Source of the DNA: Thiomicrorhabdus sp.
Lineage (GTDB): Bacteria > Pseudomonadota > Gammaproteobacteria > Thiomicrospirales > Thiomicrospiraceae
Direction of reading: 5' to 3'
Assembly (NCBI RefSeq): GCF_963677875.1
Contig: NZ_OY782562.1
Location: 62,001 to 126,000 of the forward strand
DNA length: 64,000 bases
This document shows positions 31,295 to 42,045 of the stretch, in pieces (the first letter of the stretch is position 1; every line of letters begins with the position of its first letter). The notes under the pieces were generated by a model. It saw only the letters and a program-made list of their open reading frames with translations. It was not told the DNA's origin and searched no databases. The translations under genes were made by a program, and so were the position numbers.

Positions 31295-32541
31295 TGAAAG
31301 TGCCTTTCGAATTGATGCTTGGTTTACGCTATACGCGGGCCAAGCGTCGAAATGGATTTATCTCTTTTATTTCCTTGTCGTCGATGATCGGAATTGCCTT
31401 GGGGGTTACCGCCCTGATTACGGTTTTATCGATTATGAATGGCTTTCAAAGCGAACTGCGGGATCGCATTCTCGGAATGACGGCGCATATGACTTTGACC
31501 GAGCAGAATGGGCATTTGCGCGACTGGCGCACGCTCTATAACAAAGTGATCGATTTGCCGCATGTGGTGGGAGCCGCTCCGAATGTGACCGAGCAGGCGA
31601 TGATTACCAGCGGGAAAAAAGTCAGCGGGATTCTGGTGCGGGGAATTCTTCCCGAGCAGGAAAAAGAAGTGGCCGATATTGCGGACAAGATGGTTGTTGG
31701 CAAGTTGAGTGCCTTGGATGCAGGCGATTACCGGATTGTTCTTGGCGGTGAATTGGCTTTGTCACTGGGCGTTTCGATTGGTGACAAAGTTACTGTGATT
31801 GCGCCCCAGGGAAGTTTTTCCCCGGTCGGTATTGTGCCTAGAATCAAACGTTTCACCGTGGTCGGTGTATTTGATGCGGGAATGCACGAGTATGACAGTT
31901 CGCTGGCGCTGATTCATCTGGGGGATGCGCAAAAATTGTTTAAATACGAAAATGCTGTAGGTGGTCTGCAACTGAAACTGGATGATCTGTTTCTGGTCGG
32001 TAAAGTGAAGCACGAGTTATCCGGCGTTATCACTCAGAATCTTTATGTCAGTGAATGGCGGCAGCAGCACGCCAATTTTTTCAAAGCGATCGAGATGGAA
32101 AAACGCATGATGTTTATTGTGCTGGCGCTGATCATTATGGTTGCGGCGTTCAATATTGTTTCGACCATGGTGATGGTTGTCACGGATAAACAGGGCGATA
32201 TTGCGGTGTTACGCACCTTAGGTGCCAGTCCCAACAGCATCCAGTGGATTTTTATGATTCAAGGATTGGTGATCGGTTTTATGGGAGCCTTGCTTGGACT
32301 GGCCGGAGGCTTGAGTCTGGCGTTTAATATCGATGTGATCGTTCCGTTTATCGAGCGCCTTTTAGGGATACAGTTTTTCCCGTCTGATATTTATTACATC
32401 AGCCAGGTTCCGTCCAAGGTGGAATGGTCCGATGTGTGGTCTGTGACCATTCTGGCGTTTTTACTGACACTTGTAGCCACCTTGTATCCAGCGAGAAAAG
32501 CGGCAAAAGTTCAACCCGCGGAGGCATTGCGTTATGAGTGA
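31294..32541 (+). CDS. lolC: Lipoprotein-releasing system permease (LolC/LolE, possibly LolF type)
   Basis: 415-residue FtsX-fold inner-membrane subunit that extracts outer-membrane lipoproteins and hands them to LolA. One N-terminal helix after [12 protein letters not shown], a large periplasmic domain (about 50-260), then three C-terminal helices with the FtsX block [19 protein letters not shown] and the ending [21 protein letters not shown] 31294 shares a base with the upstream stop; AAGGA lies 15 bases upstream, so TTG 31288 is an alternative start. Only one permease gene accompanies lolD; no lolE follows, which suggests a LolF-type homodimer. Confidence 0.92.
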   Translation: MKVPFELMLGLRYTRAKRRNGFISFISLSSMIGIALGVTALITVLSIMNGFQSELRDRILGMTAHMTLTEQNGHLRDWRTLYNKVIDLPHVVGAAPNVTEQAMITSGKKVSGILVRGILPEQEKEVADIADKMVVGKLSALDAGDYRIVLGGELALSLGVSIGDKVTVIAPQGSFSPVGIVPRIKRFTVVGVFDAGMHEYDSSLALIHLGDAQKLFKYENAVGGLQLKLDDLFLVGKVKHELSGVITQNLYVSEWRQQHANFFKAIEMEKRMMFIVLALIIMVAAFNIVSTMVMVVTDKQGDIAVLRTLGASPNSIQWIFMIQGLVIGFMGALLGLAGGLSLAFNIDVIVPFIERLLGIQFFPSDIYYISQVPSKVEWSDVWSVTILAFLLTLVATLYPARKAAKVQPAEALRYE

Positions 32542-33229
32542 TTCAACAAGAGTGGTGTTGAGCGCACGAAATCTGTCGAAGACCTATCGGGAAGGGAAAA
32601 TTCAGACTCAGGTGTTTGCCGGCCTGGAGATGGAACTGTTTGCCGGAGAAAAGCTTGCGATTATCGGCGCTTCCGGGTCGGGTAAAAGTACTCTGTTGCA
32701 TTTGTTGGCAGGGTTGGATGTACCGACCTCGGGCGAAGTTGAGTTGAATGCGGAAAAGTTTTCAGAATTGAACGAAGTGAAGCGAGGACGGTTGCGCAAT
32801 CGGCAGATGGGGTTTGTTTATCAATTTCACCACCTGCTTCCCGAGCTGAGTGCCATCGAAAATGTAATGTTGCCGCTTAATATTCGTCGAGGAGATTTTG
32901 CCGAGTCGGCTGACAAAGCGGAAAAGCTGTTGCAGCGGGTCGGGCTTGGGCACCGGCTCGCACACAAACCTGCTGAACTTTCCGGCGGGGAGCGCCAAAG
33001 GGTCGCGATTGCACGGGCGTTGATTACCGAACCGGCATGCATCCTGGCAGACGAACCGACCGGAAATCTGGATGAGCATTCTGCCGAGCAGGTCTTTCAG
33101 TTGCTTTTGGAGTTGAATCAGGAACTGGATACGGCGATTTTGATTGTGACTCACGATATGAATCTGGCCGCTCAGATGGATCGCTGCTTGCGCCTTCAAG
33201 AAGGGCGATTGGTGACACAGTCGCTTTAA
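32534..33229 (+). CDS. lolD: Lipoprotein-releasing system ATPase LolD
   Basis: 231-residue ABC ATPase that powers lipoprotein release. Walker [10 protein letters not shown] (about residues 40-48), Q-loop [12 protein letters not shown], signature [15 protein letters not shown], Walker [13 protein letters not shown] and switch His in VTHDMN. The block [16 protein letters not shown] is characteristic of LolD and not of other MacB-like ATPases. It overlaps lolC by eight bases. Confidence 0.96.
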   Translation: MSDSTRVVLSARNLSKTYREGKIQTQVFAGLEMELFAGEKLAIIGASGSGKSTLLHLLAGLDVPTSGEVELNAEKFSELNEVKRGRLRNRQMGFVYQFHHLLPELSAIENVMLPLNIRRGDFAESADKAEKLLQRVGLGHRLAHKPAELSGGERQRVAIARALITEPACILADEPTGNLDEHSAEQVFQLLLELNQELDTAILIVTHDMNLAAQMDRCLRLQEGRLVTQSL

Positions 33230-33245
33230 ACGTTTCTAAATTTTT

Positions 33246-33293
33246 ACCAACGCGCCGGTTCCGGCCCGTTGGTGCATTTTGACCTTTTCGGTC
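33246..33293 (+). promoter_or_regulatory. Two-hairpin leader before yheS
   Basis: A long hairpin ACCAACG-C-GCCGG-TT-CCGGC-C-CGTTGGT (33246-33273) is followed by a small one, GACC-TTTTC-GGTC (33281-33293), then GCAAATTTTTT. The first has no T tract; the pair may end lolD transcription or act in the yheS leader. Confidence 0.5.
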
Positions 33294-33312
33294 GCAAATT
33301 TTTTGGTTTGAC

Positions 33313-35232
33313 ATGATTTCTCTTCAGCAACTCAATATTCGAGCAGGTAGCAAACTGCTTTTTTCTGATGCCAACCTCTCGGTATATCCCGGCCAAAAAA
33401 TAGGTTTGATCGGCAACAATGGCGTTGGAAAAACCACTCTTTTTAAAACCTTGATGGGGGAAGTGCCTCTGGATGGAGGACAGATTTCATTGCCTGCAGG
33501 CTGGCAAATCGGTTATGTCGAGCAGGAAGTTGAAAACATCCAGTCCGAAATGCTGGAGTTTGTTTGTAACGGTGACAGCTTGTATGCGGAGGCGCAACAG
33601 GCATTGCGGCTTGCGGAAAAAGAGCAGGATCAGCACAAGCTGGTGACGGTCTATGACCAGCTGGATCGAATCAAAGCATACGAAGTTCCGGTCAAGGGCA
33701 AGCAGTTGCTTTATGGATTGGGGTTTTCGGACGCTGATTTCGATAAACCGCTGAAACAGTTCTCCGGTGGCTGGCAGGTTCGTTTAAAGCTGGCCAGAGC
33801 GCTGATGCAACGGGCGGATTTGCTGTTACTGGACGAACCGACTAACCATTTGGATATCGAAGCGGTTGCCTGGCTTGAACAGTGGTTGAAGACTTATGAA
33901 GGCGCTTTGCTGGTGATTTCCCATGATCGGGATTTTCTGGATGAAGTCGTTCAGGGGATTGCGCATATCGACCAGCAGAAAATTCATTATTACAGCGGGA
34001 ATTTTGCTGCTTTCGAGCGCCAGAAAAATGAACGTCTCATGCAGCAGCAGGCGCTGCATGATAAGCAAAAGCAGCAGATGCAGCATTTGAAGAGCTTTAT
34101 CGAGCGTTTCAAAGCCAAGGCCAGCAAAGCCAAACAGGCGCAAAGCCGGGTCAAAGCTTTGCAAAGGATGGAAAGCGTGGCGGCGGTTCAGGCTTTGAAT
34201 CCGTTTCATTTCGCATTTGCCGAACCGAAGCATCAGCCGGATCCGATGATGCAGTTGTCAGAGTTGACGTTTGCTTACGCAGACAAGGTCATTCTCAAGC
34301 GGGCAGATCTGGTTTTGCGGGCTGGTGACCGTATTGGCCTGGTCGGCACCAATGGCTCGGGAAAAACGACTCTGATCAAATTGCTGGTTGGGGAGTTACA
34401 GCCGCAAAGCGGGAAAATCGTGACCGCCAAAGGGGTGAAATTCGGTTATTTTTCGCAACACCAGCTGGAAACCTTGTCGCTTGAACAGAGTCCTTTGCAG
34501 CATCTGTTGAAATTGCCCGAGGCCCCGAGCGATCAGGAGGCAAGAGATTTTCTTGGCGGGTTTGGCTTTTCCAATCAGCAGTGCCTCGATCCGATCAATT
34601 GTTTTTCCGGCGGAGAAAAAGCGCGTCTGGCGCTGGCGATCATCGTATTTCAGCAGCCTAACTTAATCATTCTTGACGAGCCGACTAATCACTTGGACAT
34701 GGAAACTCGGGATGCGCTGGAGATGGCGCTGCAGGAATTCAGCGGGGCTTTGATTGTCGTGAGTCACGATAAGCATCTGCTGGCCTCGATTGCGGATCAA
34801 TTCTGGTGGGTTCATGAGGGCGATGTCAGTCATTTTCAGGGAGACCTTGATGCGTATTTGCAGGCGCAGTTAAAACGGATCAGGCAGCAGTCGAGCGAGC
34901 AAAAATCCGAAGGCGCCAACAAAACGCCGAATCGCAAGCAGAAACGTCAGGAAAATGCACAGCAGCGTAAGTTGCTGGAAGGGCGGCTGAAACCTTATAA
35001 ATCTAAACAAAAGAAAGCCGAAGATGAGTTAGTGAAACTTCAGCAGCAGTTGGTCGAGTATCATGCTTTGATGGAGGATCAGAGTTTGTACGAGGATGGA
35101 AATCAGGAGCGCTTGCAAGACTGCTTAAAGCAAGAGGCAATCTGCCAGCAGAAGCATGAGGAGCTGGAAATGCAGTGGTTGGAATTGGAGGAAATGATCC
35201 AAACTATCCGTGAAGAATTCGAAAATGATTAA
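33313..35232 (+). CDS. yheS: ABC-F family ATPase YheS
   Basis: 639-residue cytoplasmic protein with two ABC domains and no membrane segment; ABC-F proteins act on ribosomes. First domain: Walker A GNNGVGKTT, signature FSGGWQVRLKLARAL, Walker B LLLDEPTNHLD. Linker with basic helices (FIERFKAKASKAKQAQSRVKALQRME). Second domain: GTNGSGKTT, FSGGEKARLALAII, IILDEPTNHLD. The C-terminal 110 residues are a coiled coil rich in Lys, Glu and Gln. Length and linker closely match E. coli YheS (637) and not Uup or EttA. It stands just after lolD but with a separating hairpin, and ends in a terminator. Confidence 0.93.
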   Translation: MISLQQLNIRAGSKLLFSDANLSVYPGQKIGLIGNNGVGKTTLFKTLMGEVPLDGGQISLPAGWQIGYVEQEVENIQSEMLEFVCNGDSLYAEAQQALRLAEKEQDQHKLVTVYDQLDRIKAYEVPVKGKQLLYGLGFSDADFDKPLKQFSGGWQVRLKLARALMQRADLLLLDEPTNHLDIEAVAWLEQWLKTYEGALLVISHDRDFLDEVVQGIAHIDQQKIHYYSGNFAAFERQKNERLMQQQALHDKQKQQMQHLKSFIERFKAKASKAKQAQSRVKALQRMESVAAVQALNPFHFAFAEPKHQPDPMMQLSELTFAYADKVILKRADLVLRAGDRIGLVGTNGSGKTTLIKLLVGELQPQSGKIVTAKGVKFGYFSQHQLETLSLEQSPLQHLLKLPEAPSDQEARDFLGGFGFSNQQCLDPINCFSGGEKARLALAIIVFQQPNLIILDEPTNHLDMETRDALEMALQEFSGALIVVSHDKHLLASIADQFWWVHEGDVSHFQGDLDAYLQAQLKRIRQQSSEQKSEGANKTPNRKQKRQENAQQRKLLEGRLKPYKSKQKKAEDELVKLQQQLVEYHALMEDQSLYEDGNQERLQDCLKQEAICQQKHEELEMQWLELEEMIQTIREEFEND

Positions 35233-35266
35233 TTGAATTGCTGAATTTAATTGAATTGCAAAAATG

Positions 35267-35293
35267 AAAAACGCCCGAATTCGGGCGTTTTTT
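35267..35293. terminator. Bidirectional intrinsic terminator
   Basis: Perfect stem AAAACGCCCGA / TCGGGCGTTTT, shared by converging yheS and the DUF2892 gene. Confidence 0.88.
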
Positions 35294-35319
35294 GTGCGTG
35301 GATACGCGGATGGTTTGCC

Positions 35320-35523
35320 TTATTTGAAAGCGCAACCGTGTTTAAAACCGAATTTGCGCAGAATTTTAACCATCGGACAGAAACCTGTCAGACCGGCAAA
35401 CAACAAGTTGGCGCCAACGAATCCGGTTAAGTACAACCAGGCTTGGTCGTGGTAAACGCTTAATAGCGTGCTTGCCAGTACAACCGTTCCTGCGATCAGC
35501 ATAATGATTTTTTCAATGGTCAT
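35320..35523 (-). CDS. Small DUF2892-type membrane protein
   Basis: 67 residues with two transmembrane helices (about 5-22 and 30-46) and the family ending GFCPMVKILRKFGFKHGCAF. The same domain forms the C-terminal membrane part of YgaP rhodanese proteins. The Cys in GFCPM and HGCAF are conserved in many members. Stand-alone forms are common in sulfur bacteria and others, role unknown. GAGG lies about 10 bases before the ATG. Confidence 0.85.
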   Translation of the reverse strand: MTIEKIIMLIAGTVVLASTLLSVYHDQAWLYLTGFVGANLLFAGLTGFCPMVKILRKFGFKHGCAFK

Positions 35524-35719
35524 GGTTTCAACACCTCATAAATCGATAAAGAATCAGGTTCGCCGCCCAGTACAAAATGCTAACTGTCTTGAGCTTTGTC
35601 GCGATAAATAAGCTTTCTTTAGCTATAAGCTTATTTTTAAAATGGCGCCTATTTTAGCATTTTTGGCTTGTAAAACAATCGCTTTGCTTTTTTTTACCGG
35701 TGAAATAAACGCTTTTTCT

Positions 35720-35747
35720 TTGAAAATACACCGTAAATCAGTATAAT
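35720..35747 (+). promoter_or_regulatory. Promoter of tig
   Basis: -35 TTGAAA at 35720-35725 and -10 TATAAT at 35742-35747, 16-base spacing, about 80 bases before the tig start. Confidence 0.7.
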
Positions 35748-35829
35748 TTTCAGCCTAAAATTTAGACCAATTGCGATGTTCGGTTGGTTTATCCATTGGT
35801 TGAAATATTCAAAAATTTGAGATTCTAAT

Positions 35830-37143
35830 ATGCAAGTAACTGTAGAAAAGCCGGAACAAGGCCTTGAACACAAAATGACGGTCAGCTTTCCGTCTGGTGA
35901 TCTAAACGCAAGCGTTGAAAAACGTTTAAACGAGATTCGTCGCACCATTAAAATGGATGGTTTCCGTCCTGGTAAGGTTCCTTTGAACGTTGTTAAAAAA
36001 CGTCACGGTGCGCAAGTTCATCAGGAAATTATGGGCGAAGCCTTGCAAAAAGCTTTTTATGATGCGGTTGAGCAAGAATCTTTGCAGGTTGCTGGTTATC
36101 CGATGTTTGATGAGTTGAACGATGCAGATGGTCAGATTACTTTCACGGCTCGTTTTGAAACTTATCCGGAAATCGCTTTACCTGAATTCGGCTCAATTAA
36201 AGTTGAGAAGGTGAATGCGGAAGTAACCGAGGAAGATGTTACCAAGATGATCGATCGTCTGCGTGAGCAGCGTATGGCTTGGAAACCGTCTAAAAGTGCC
36301 GCCAAAAAAGCGAAGCTGGGCGAGCAAGTAATTATCGATTTCGTCGGTAAAGTCGATGGAGAAGCTTTTGAAGGCGGTTCTGCGGAAAATGTTCCTCTTG
36401 AGCTGGGTTCAGGTCGCATGATTCCTGGTTTCGAAGACGGCATTGTCGGTATGAAGAAAGGGGAAGAAAAAACCATCGAAGTGACTTTCCCGGAAGAATA
36501 TCACGCGGAAAATCTGAAAGGCAAAACTGCAACTTTCGATATCACTGTTCACTCGATTTCAACTAAGCAGCTTCCTGAAGTTGATGAAGAGTTCGTCAGC
36601 TCGTTTGGCATTGAAGACGGTAAGGTTGAATCTTTGACTCAGGAAATCAAAGACAGCATGGTGAAGGAACTTGAGCGTGCAGTTGAAAGCGCTAACCGTT
36701 CTTCCGTGCTGAAAGCTGTCGAGCAAATTGTCGATGTGCAGCTTCCGAAATCTCTGGTTGAAAAAGAAGTCAAGAGCCTGATGGATCAAATGGTTCAGAA
36801 CATGCAGCAGCAAGGTATGAACGCTGCCGATGTGAATATCGAAGCGGCTCAATTTGAAGATCAGGCGCGTGAGCGCGTGAAGCTTGGTCTGATCATTGGT
36901 GATCTGATCAAAGCCAACAGTCTTGAAGCCAGCGATGAGGAAGTTGAAGCTTATATCAGCGAGCAGGCTTCTTCTTATGAAGAGCCTCAGGAAGTCATTA
37001 ACTGGTATGCGCAGAACCCGGGTGCAAGATACGAAATCCGCGCCATGTTAGTTGAGAACAAGGTTGCTGAGAAGATCCTGGCCGAAGCTGATGTAACGGA
37101 AGTCAGCAAGTCTTTTGACGAAGTCATTCGTCCGGCTGCCTAA
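35830..37143 (+). CDS. tig: Trigger factor
   Basis: 437-residue ribosome-bound chaperone and peptidyl-prolyl isomerase. The N-terminal ribosome-docking signature GFRPGKVP is near residue 45. The FKBP-type PPIase domain (about 155-245) includes VIIDFVGKVDGEAFEGG and FEDGIVGMKKGEEKTIEVTFPEEY. The C-terminal helical chaperone domain follows. Length is close to E. coli (432). First gene of the tig-clpP-clpX-lon block, with a terminator separating it from clpP. Confidence 0.97.
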   Translation: MQVTVEKPEQGLEHKMTVSFPSGDLNASVEKRLNEIRRTIKMDGFRPGKVPLNVVKKRHGAQVHQEIMGEALQKAFYDAVEQESLQVAGYPMFDELNDADGQITFTARFETYPEIALPEFGSIKVEKVNAEVTEEDVTKMIDRLREQRMAWKPSKSAAKKAKLGEQVIIDFVGKVDGEAFEGGSAENVPLELGSGRMIPGFEDGIVGMKKGEEKTIEVTFPEEYHAENLKGKTATFDITVHSISTKQLPEVDEEFVSSFGIEDGKVESLTQEIKDSMVKELERAVESANRSSVLKAVEQIVDVQLPKSLVEKEVKSLMDQMVQNMQQQGMNAADVNIEAAQFEDQARERVKLGLIIGDLIKANSLEASDEEVEAYISEQASSYEEPQEVINWYAQNPGARYEIRAMLVENKVAEKILAEADVTEVSKSFDEVIRPAA

Positions 37144-37169
37144 GTCTTAAAAATCTGACTTAAATCAAA

Positions 37170-37229
37170 AAAACTTAATCCTGGTGGTGAAAGAAGATGT
37201 TTATCACCGGGGTTAAGTTTTTTTTTGTC
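37170..37229 (+). terminator. Terminator between tig and clpP
   Basis: Long imperfect stem: AACTTAATCCTGGTGGTGA pairs with TTATCACCGGGGTTAAGTT around an unpaired loop, followed by a run of T. clpP therefore needs its own promoter in the 70 bases that follow. Confidence 0.8.
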
Positions 37230-37302
37230 CGAGAAACGGCTAATATAGAAGCCAACATCAGCGAAAAAACAAGTTAGACCGCGATAGGAAATAAAATAAA
37301 AC

Positions 37303-37902
37303 ATGGAAAATATGATTCACAATGCATTAGTACCAATGGTCATCGAACAGACCAGTCGAGGCGAAAGATCCTACGATATTTATTCAAGATTGTTGAAAGA
37401 GCGGGTGATTTTTCTGGTCGGACAGGTCGAGGATCATATGGCAAATTTGATCGTGGCCCAGATGTTGTTTTTGGAGTCGGAAAACCCCGATAAAGACATT
37501 CACCTGTATATCAACTCCCCCGGCGGCAGTGTGACAGCCGGCATGGCGATTTACGACACCATGCGTTTTATCAAGCCGGATGTCAGCACCATGTGTATCG
37601 GGCAGGCGGCGAGCATGGGGTCTTTTTTATTGTCTGCGGGTGCAAAAGGCAAACGTTTTGCATTACCCAATTCCCGTGTAATGATTCATCAGCCGTTGGG
37701 CGGCTTCCAAGGTCAGGCGAGCGATATTCAGATTCATGCTCAGGAGATTCTGCAAATCAAGGATAAATTAAACCGTGCTTTGGCCGATCATACTGGACAG
37801 GAGTTGTCCATAATTGAAAAGGATACGGATCGAGATAATTTTATGAGCGCCGATCAAGCGTGCGAATACGGTTTGATCGATCGCGTTATCAGCAGTCGAT
37901 AG
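37303..37902 (+). CDS. clpP: ATP-dependent Clp protease proteolytic subunit
   Basis: 199-residue serine protease forming the 14-mer chamber used with ClpX and ClpA. Catalytic triad Ser104 (GQAASMGS), His129 (MIHQPLGG) and Asp178 (DTDRDNFMS), with spacing identical to E. coli. The N terminus [24 protein letters not shown] is typical, with a short propeptide before it. Nine bases separate its stop from clpX. Confidence 0.97.
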   Translation: MENMIHNALVPMVIEQTSRGERSYDIYSRLLKERVIFLVGQVEDHMANLIVAQMLFLESENPDKDIHLYINSPGGSVTAGMAIYDTMRFIKPDVSTMCIGQAASMGSFLLSAGAKGKRFALPNSRVMIHQPLGGFQGQASDIQIHAQEILQIKDKLNRALADHTGQELSIIEKDTDRDNFMSADQACEYGLIDRVISSR

Positions 37903-37911
37903 GTGAAGAGG

Positions 37912-39171
37912 ATGAGTCACGATAAAACATTACATTGCTCTTTCTGTGGAAAGGGTCAAGACGAAGTTCGTAAGCTGATTGCAGGGCCTTCAGTGTACAT
38001 CTGCGACGAATGCGTTGAGTTGTGCAACGATATTCTGCGTGAAGAGTTCGGTGAAGAAGATATCGGCAAGTTTGAGCTTGAATCTTTGCCGACGCCTCAT
38101 GAAATCAGTCAGATTCTCGACGATTATGTCATTGGTCAGCACCAGGCGAAGAAAGTGCTTTCTGTAGCGGTTTATAACCACTATAAGCGGTTGCAGAATG
38201 CACACATCAAAGATGATGTTGAGCTGACTAAAAGTAATATCCTGTTGATCGGCCCGACGGGCTCCGGTAAGACCTTGCTGGCGCAAACTCTGGCGCGCTT
38301 GCTTGATGTTCCTTTCGCAATTGCCGACGCAACCACGCTAACCGAAGCCGGTTATGTCGGTGAGGATGTGGAAAGCATTATCTTGAAGTTGTTGCAACGT
38401 TGCGATAACGACCCTGAAAAAGCCGAGCGCGGGATTATCTACATTGATGAGATCGATAAAATTACGCGCAAATCTGAAAATCCGTCAATCACACGTGACG
38501 TGTCGGGTGAAGGGGTTCAGCAGGCATTGTTGAAGCTGGTTGAAGGAACCATGGCTTCGGTACCTCCTCAAGGCGGAAGAAAGCACCCTAATCAAGATAT
38601 GATTCAGGTCGATACCTCGAAAATTCTGTTTGTTGTCGGTGGTGCTTTCGAAGGCTTGGACAAAATCATCGATCAGCGTATCGAAAAAGATGTCGGAATA
38701 GGCTTCTCGGCTCAGGTTCGTAGTGAAGACAACAAGTTGAGTTTGACCGAGAAGTTCTGTCAGATCGAACCGGAAGATTTAATTAAATTTGGTTTGATTC
38801 CCGAATTTGTCGGACGTTTACCGATGGTTGCCGCACTGGAAGAGCTGAATGAAGAGGCTTTGGTGCAAATTCTGACTGAACCGAAAAATGCTTTGGTGAA
38901 ACAATTTCAGAAAATGTTTGAACTGGAAGGGGCCGAGCTTCAGTTCCGCAAGGACGCCTTACTTGAAATCGCACGGTTGGCAATCGAGCGAAAAACCGGT
39001 GCGCGAGGACTGCGTTCAATCATGGAGCAGTTGCTGCTTGATACGATGTATGACCTGCCCAGCTTGAAAAATGTCGATAAAGTCGTTATTAACAAAGCAG
39101 TGATTCAAGGTAAGAAATCGCCGATGCTGGTTTATCAAGAAGAAGCGACTCCAAAAGCCTCCAGTGAATAA
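37912..39171 (+). CDS. clpX: Clp protease ATP-binding subunit ClpX
   Basis: 419-residue AAA+ unfoldase delivering substrates to ClpP. The N-terminal zinc-binding domain has CSFC and CDEC pairs (about residues 9-37). AAA+ motifs: Walker A GPTGSGKT, pore loop GYVGED, Walker [11 protein letters not shown], and the sensor-2 block [14 protein letters not shown] 37912 is chosen since AGGTGA lies 5 bases upstream; the GTG at 37903 lacks a ribosome site. It is co-transcribed with clpP. Confidence 0.97.
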   Translation: MSHDKTLHCSFCGKGQDEVRKLIAGPSVYICDECVELCNDILREEFGEEDIGKFELESLPTPHEISQILDDYVIGQHQAKKVLSVAVYNHYKRLQNAHIKDDVELTKSNILLIGPTGSGKTLLAQTLARLLDVPFAIADATTLTEAGYVGEDVESIILKLLQRCDNDPEKAERGIIYIDEIDKITRKSENPSITRDVSGEGVQQALLKLVEGTMASVPPQGGRKHPNQDMIQVDTSKILFVVGGAFEGLDKIIDQRIEKDVGIGFSAQVRSEDNKLSLTEKFCQIEPEDLIKFGLIPEFVGRLPMVAALEELNEEALVQILTEPKNALVKQFQKMFELEGAELQFRKDALLEIARLAIERKTGARGLRSIMEQLLLDTMYDLPSLKNVDKVVINKAVIQGKKSPMLVYQEEATPKASSE

Positions 39172-39483
39172 ATGCCTGACGAAAGTCGGGCTCACATTCG
39201 AAACCGGCAGGCGTCGGTTTCTTCATCCTTCTGCTTTTCCGTTACCTTGTTGAATGAAAAGCAGCTTACCTTTTTCGATTAACCCTGAAATACGGGTTCA
39301 TGTACAGGAATGGCTCTCTTTTCGTATTTGCTGGCCAATTTGCAAAGAGAGAAAACGACATGAAGCCGCGTATTTAGAAGAAAACCGATAAATATCTGAA
39401 GACGCGAAAACGCGGGATTAAATAATTTAAAAGCGGGTTTTAGAGGCGCGTTTTAAAGAAGCGGATACGCTACAAGGATCGAG
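39172..39483. other. Intergenic region clpX/lon
   Basis: 312 bases. Near the clpX stop is a hairpin GCCTGAC-GAAA-GTCGGGC (39173-39190), then a second GAAACCG / CGGTTTC without a long T tract. It probably holds the lon promoter; I see no convincing sigma-70 or heat-shock box, and no gene. Confidence 0.5.
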
Positions 39484-41925
39484 ATGAATATAGATCAGAT
39501 TGAAATGAAAATGAATGTGCTGGTGCTGCCGTTACGTGATGTGGTTGTCTTTCCCGGTAATGTCATGCCGTTGTTTGTTGGCCGAGAAAAGTCGATTCGT
39601 GCTTTAAATGAAGCGATGAACGGTGATAAGCAGATTTTTCTGGTGGCTCAAAAGAGCGCGGAACTGGATGTTCCCAGTCTGGAAGACTTGTATGAAGTTG
39701 GCACCATGGCCAATATTTTGCAGTTATTGAAACTTCCCGACGGAACCGTCAAAGTTCTGGTTGAAGGTGTTGAGCGCTTCAATCTTTTGGCTTTGAACAA
39801 TGATGAAAGTGTTTTGATGGGGGATGTGCGTGCCGTTCAATCGCATGAAGATAATCCTGCCGATGAAATGGTTTTGATGCGTACACTGAAAGAGCGGTTT
39901 TCTGCTTTCGCCGATCATAAAAAGAAAATTCCTTCCGAGGTTCGGAACTCTCTTCAAAAAGAAGATAACCCGGATCGAATGGTGGACCTGATTTCTGCCA
40001 ATTTGAATCTCGGGGTTAAGGAGAAGCAAACTCTGCTGGAAATGACGTCGGTCAGCGAACGTCTGGAACGGGTTTTGGCGATGGTTGAAACCGAATTGGA
40101 ATTGCTGGAATCGGAAAAAAGGATTACGACTCGGGTTAAAAAACAGATGGATAAAACTCAGCGAGAGTATTATCTGAATGAAAAAATCAAGGCGATTCAC
40201 AGTGAACTGGCCGGCGGTGATGAAGCCGTTGTCAATGAGCTTGACCAGTTGAATGAACGTATTGAAAAAGCCGGCATGAGCGCCGAGGCGAAGCAGAAAG
40301 CGCAGACTGAACTGAAAAAGCTGAAAATGATGCCGGCTCAGTCCTCTGAAGCGACCGTTGTGCGAAATTATCTTGACTGGCTAATCGATATTCCATGGAA
40401 AAAACGCAGCCGGGTGTCCAATGATCTCCCGAAAGCTCAGACGATTTTGGATTCTCAGCATTACGGTCTGGAGAAAGTCAAAGAACGCATTATTGAATAC
40501 CTTGCGGTGCAAAAGCGCGTGAAGAAGATGAAAGGGCCGATTTTGTGTTTAGTCGGGCCGCCAGGTGTCGGTAAAACCTCTTTGGCTAAATCGATCGCCG
40601 AAGCGACCAATCGAAAATATGTACGTATGGCTTTAGGCGGGGTGAGGGACGAGGCAGAAATCCGCGGGCACCGTAAAACCTATATAGGCGCGCTCCCGGG
40701 AAAAATCATTCAAAAGATGCAGAGTGCTGGTACTAAGAACCCGCTGTTTTTACTGGATGAGATCGATAAGATGTCAAGCGACCTGCGAGGTGATCCGGCT
40801 TCGGCATTGCTGGAAGTGTTGGACCCTGAACAGAACCACACTTTTAACGACCATTATCTGGAGGTCGACTACGATTTGTCGGATGTGATGTTTGTCGCAA
40901 CGTCAAACTCGATGGACATTCCGGAAGCTTTGCTGGATCGAATGGAAGTCATTAATTTATCCGGCTATACCGAACCGGAAAAGTTAAATATTGCCCAACG
41001 TCACCTCTTGCCGAAATCGAAAAAAGAGCATGGCATTAAGGCGAGTGAGCTGGATGTGACAGAAGGCGCGATTCGTGCGATTATTCAAACCTATACCCGC
41101 GAAGCAGGAGTTCGCCTGTTAGCACGTGAATTGGCAAAAATCTGTCGTAAGGCCGTAAAAAAACTGGTCTTTGACGATTCTTTGAAAAGCATTTGCGTAG
41201 ATAGTGCCGACTTGGAAGATTATTTGGGCGTTGCCCGCTACCGTATCGGCTTGGCGGACGAAGAAAACCGTATTGGACAGGTCTCCGGTCTGGCGTGGAC
41301 TCGTGTCGGCGGTGATTTGCTTCGAATCGAAGCGACCGCTATGCCCGGAAAAGGTAAGCTTTCCAGCACCGGTCAGTTAGGGAGCGTCATGCAGGAATCG
41401 GTGCAGACTGCGATGAGTGTCATTCGCAGCCGTTCCAAGGATTTGAATCTGACGGAAGATTTTTACGAGAATTTCGATCTCCATCTGCATTTTCCCGAGG
41501 GGGCAACCAAAAAAGATGGCCCCAGTGCGGGGATTGCTATCTGTACGGCCATTACATCGGTTTTAACGAATATCCCGGTTAGAGCCGATGTCGCAATGAC
41601 TGGCGAAATTACCTTGCGCGGAGAAGTTCTGCCGATAGGAGGCCTTAAAGAAAAACTGCTGGCGGCTCTGAGAGGCGGGATTAAAACAGTACTGATTCCG
41701 CACGATAATGTTCGTGATCTGGCAGAGGTGCCGGATGAAGTGAAAAATCACTTGGACATTCATCCGGTTCGTTGGGTGGATGAAGTCTTGGAGCTGGCGT
41801 TGACGATTGCCCCGAAATCAATGCAAAGCAAGGCAGGTAAAGGCATTGAGACGGAAATCGATCCTCCTGTGTTTGATAAGGGAAATCGGCGTAATCCGCA
41901 GAAAAATCGCAGTGAACATCACTAA
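39484..41925 (+). CDS. lon: ATP-dependent Lon protease
   Basis: 813-residue AAA+ serine protease degrading misfolded and regulatory proteins. N-terminal LON substrate domain ([21 protein letters not shown]), coiled-coil middle, AAA+ module with Walker [10 protein letters not shown] and Walker [12 protein letters not shown], and the C-terminal protease domain with dyad Ser681 (DGPSAGIA) and Lys724 (GLKEKLLAA), 43 residues apart as in E. coli S679/K722. The C-terminal tail of about 30 residues is basic and longer than in E. coli. AAGGATCGAG lies just before the ATG. Confidence 0.98.
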   Translation: MNIDQIEMKMNVLVLPLRDVVVFPGNVMPLFVGREKSIRALNEAMNGDKQIFLVAQKSAELDVPSLEDLYEVGTMANILQLLKLPDGTVKVLVEGVERFNLLALNNDESVLMGDVRAVQSHEDNPADEMVLMRTLKERFSAFADHKKKIPSEVRNSLQKEDNPDRMVDLISANLNLGVKEKQTLLEMTSVSERLERVLAMVETELELLESEKRITTRVKKQMDKTQREYYLNEKIKAIHSELAGGDEAVVNELDQLNERIEKAGMSAEAKQKAQTELKKLKMMPAQSSEATVVRNYLDWLIDIPWKKRSRVSNDLPKAQTILDSQHYGLEKVKERIIEYLAVQKRVKKMKGPILCLVGPPGVGKTSLAKSIAEATNRKYVRMALGGVRDEAEIRGHRKTYIGALPGKIIQKMQSAGTKNPLFLLDEIDKMSSDLRGDPASALLEVLDPEQNHTFNDHYLEVDYDLSDVMFVATSNSMDIPEALLDRMEVINLSGYTEPEKLNIAQRHLLPKSKKEHGIKASELDVTEGAIRAIIQTYTREAGVRLLARELAKICRKAVKKLVFDDSLKSICVDSADLEDYLGVARYRIGLADEENRIGQVSGLAWTRVGGDLLRIEATAMPGKGKLSSTGQLGSVMQESVQTAMSVIRSRSKDLNLTEDFYENFDLHLHFPEGATKKDGPSAGIAICTAITSVLTNIPVRADVAMTGEITLRGEVLPIGGLKEKLLAALRGGIKTVLIPHDNVRDLAEVPDEVKNHLDIHPVRWVDEVLELALTIAPKSMQSKAGKGIETEIDPPVFDKGNRRNPQKNRSEHH

Positions 41926-41960
41926 TAGAGCCCATTTCAAGGGTTTTAGGGGAATTTTGC

Positions 41961-41990
41961 TTGACACTTCGAATAGAGGATTGCTATAAA
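41961..41990 (+). promoter_or_regulatory. Promoter of hupB
   Basis: -35 TTGACA at 41961-41966 and extended -10 TGC-TATAAA at 41982-41990, about 18-base spacing. Confidence 0.8.
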
Positions 41991-42045
41991 TGCCTAAGCC
42001 TTAGTGGTGGATATGACATAAGAAACGTAACTCATGGAGAATCAA

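Noticed and set aside
39172..39483. Heat-shock (sigma-32) promoter before lon
   Set aside because: Expected biologically, but no sequence here matches CTTGAAA plus CCCCAT-type boxes at proper spacing.
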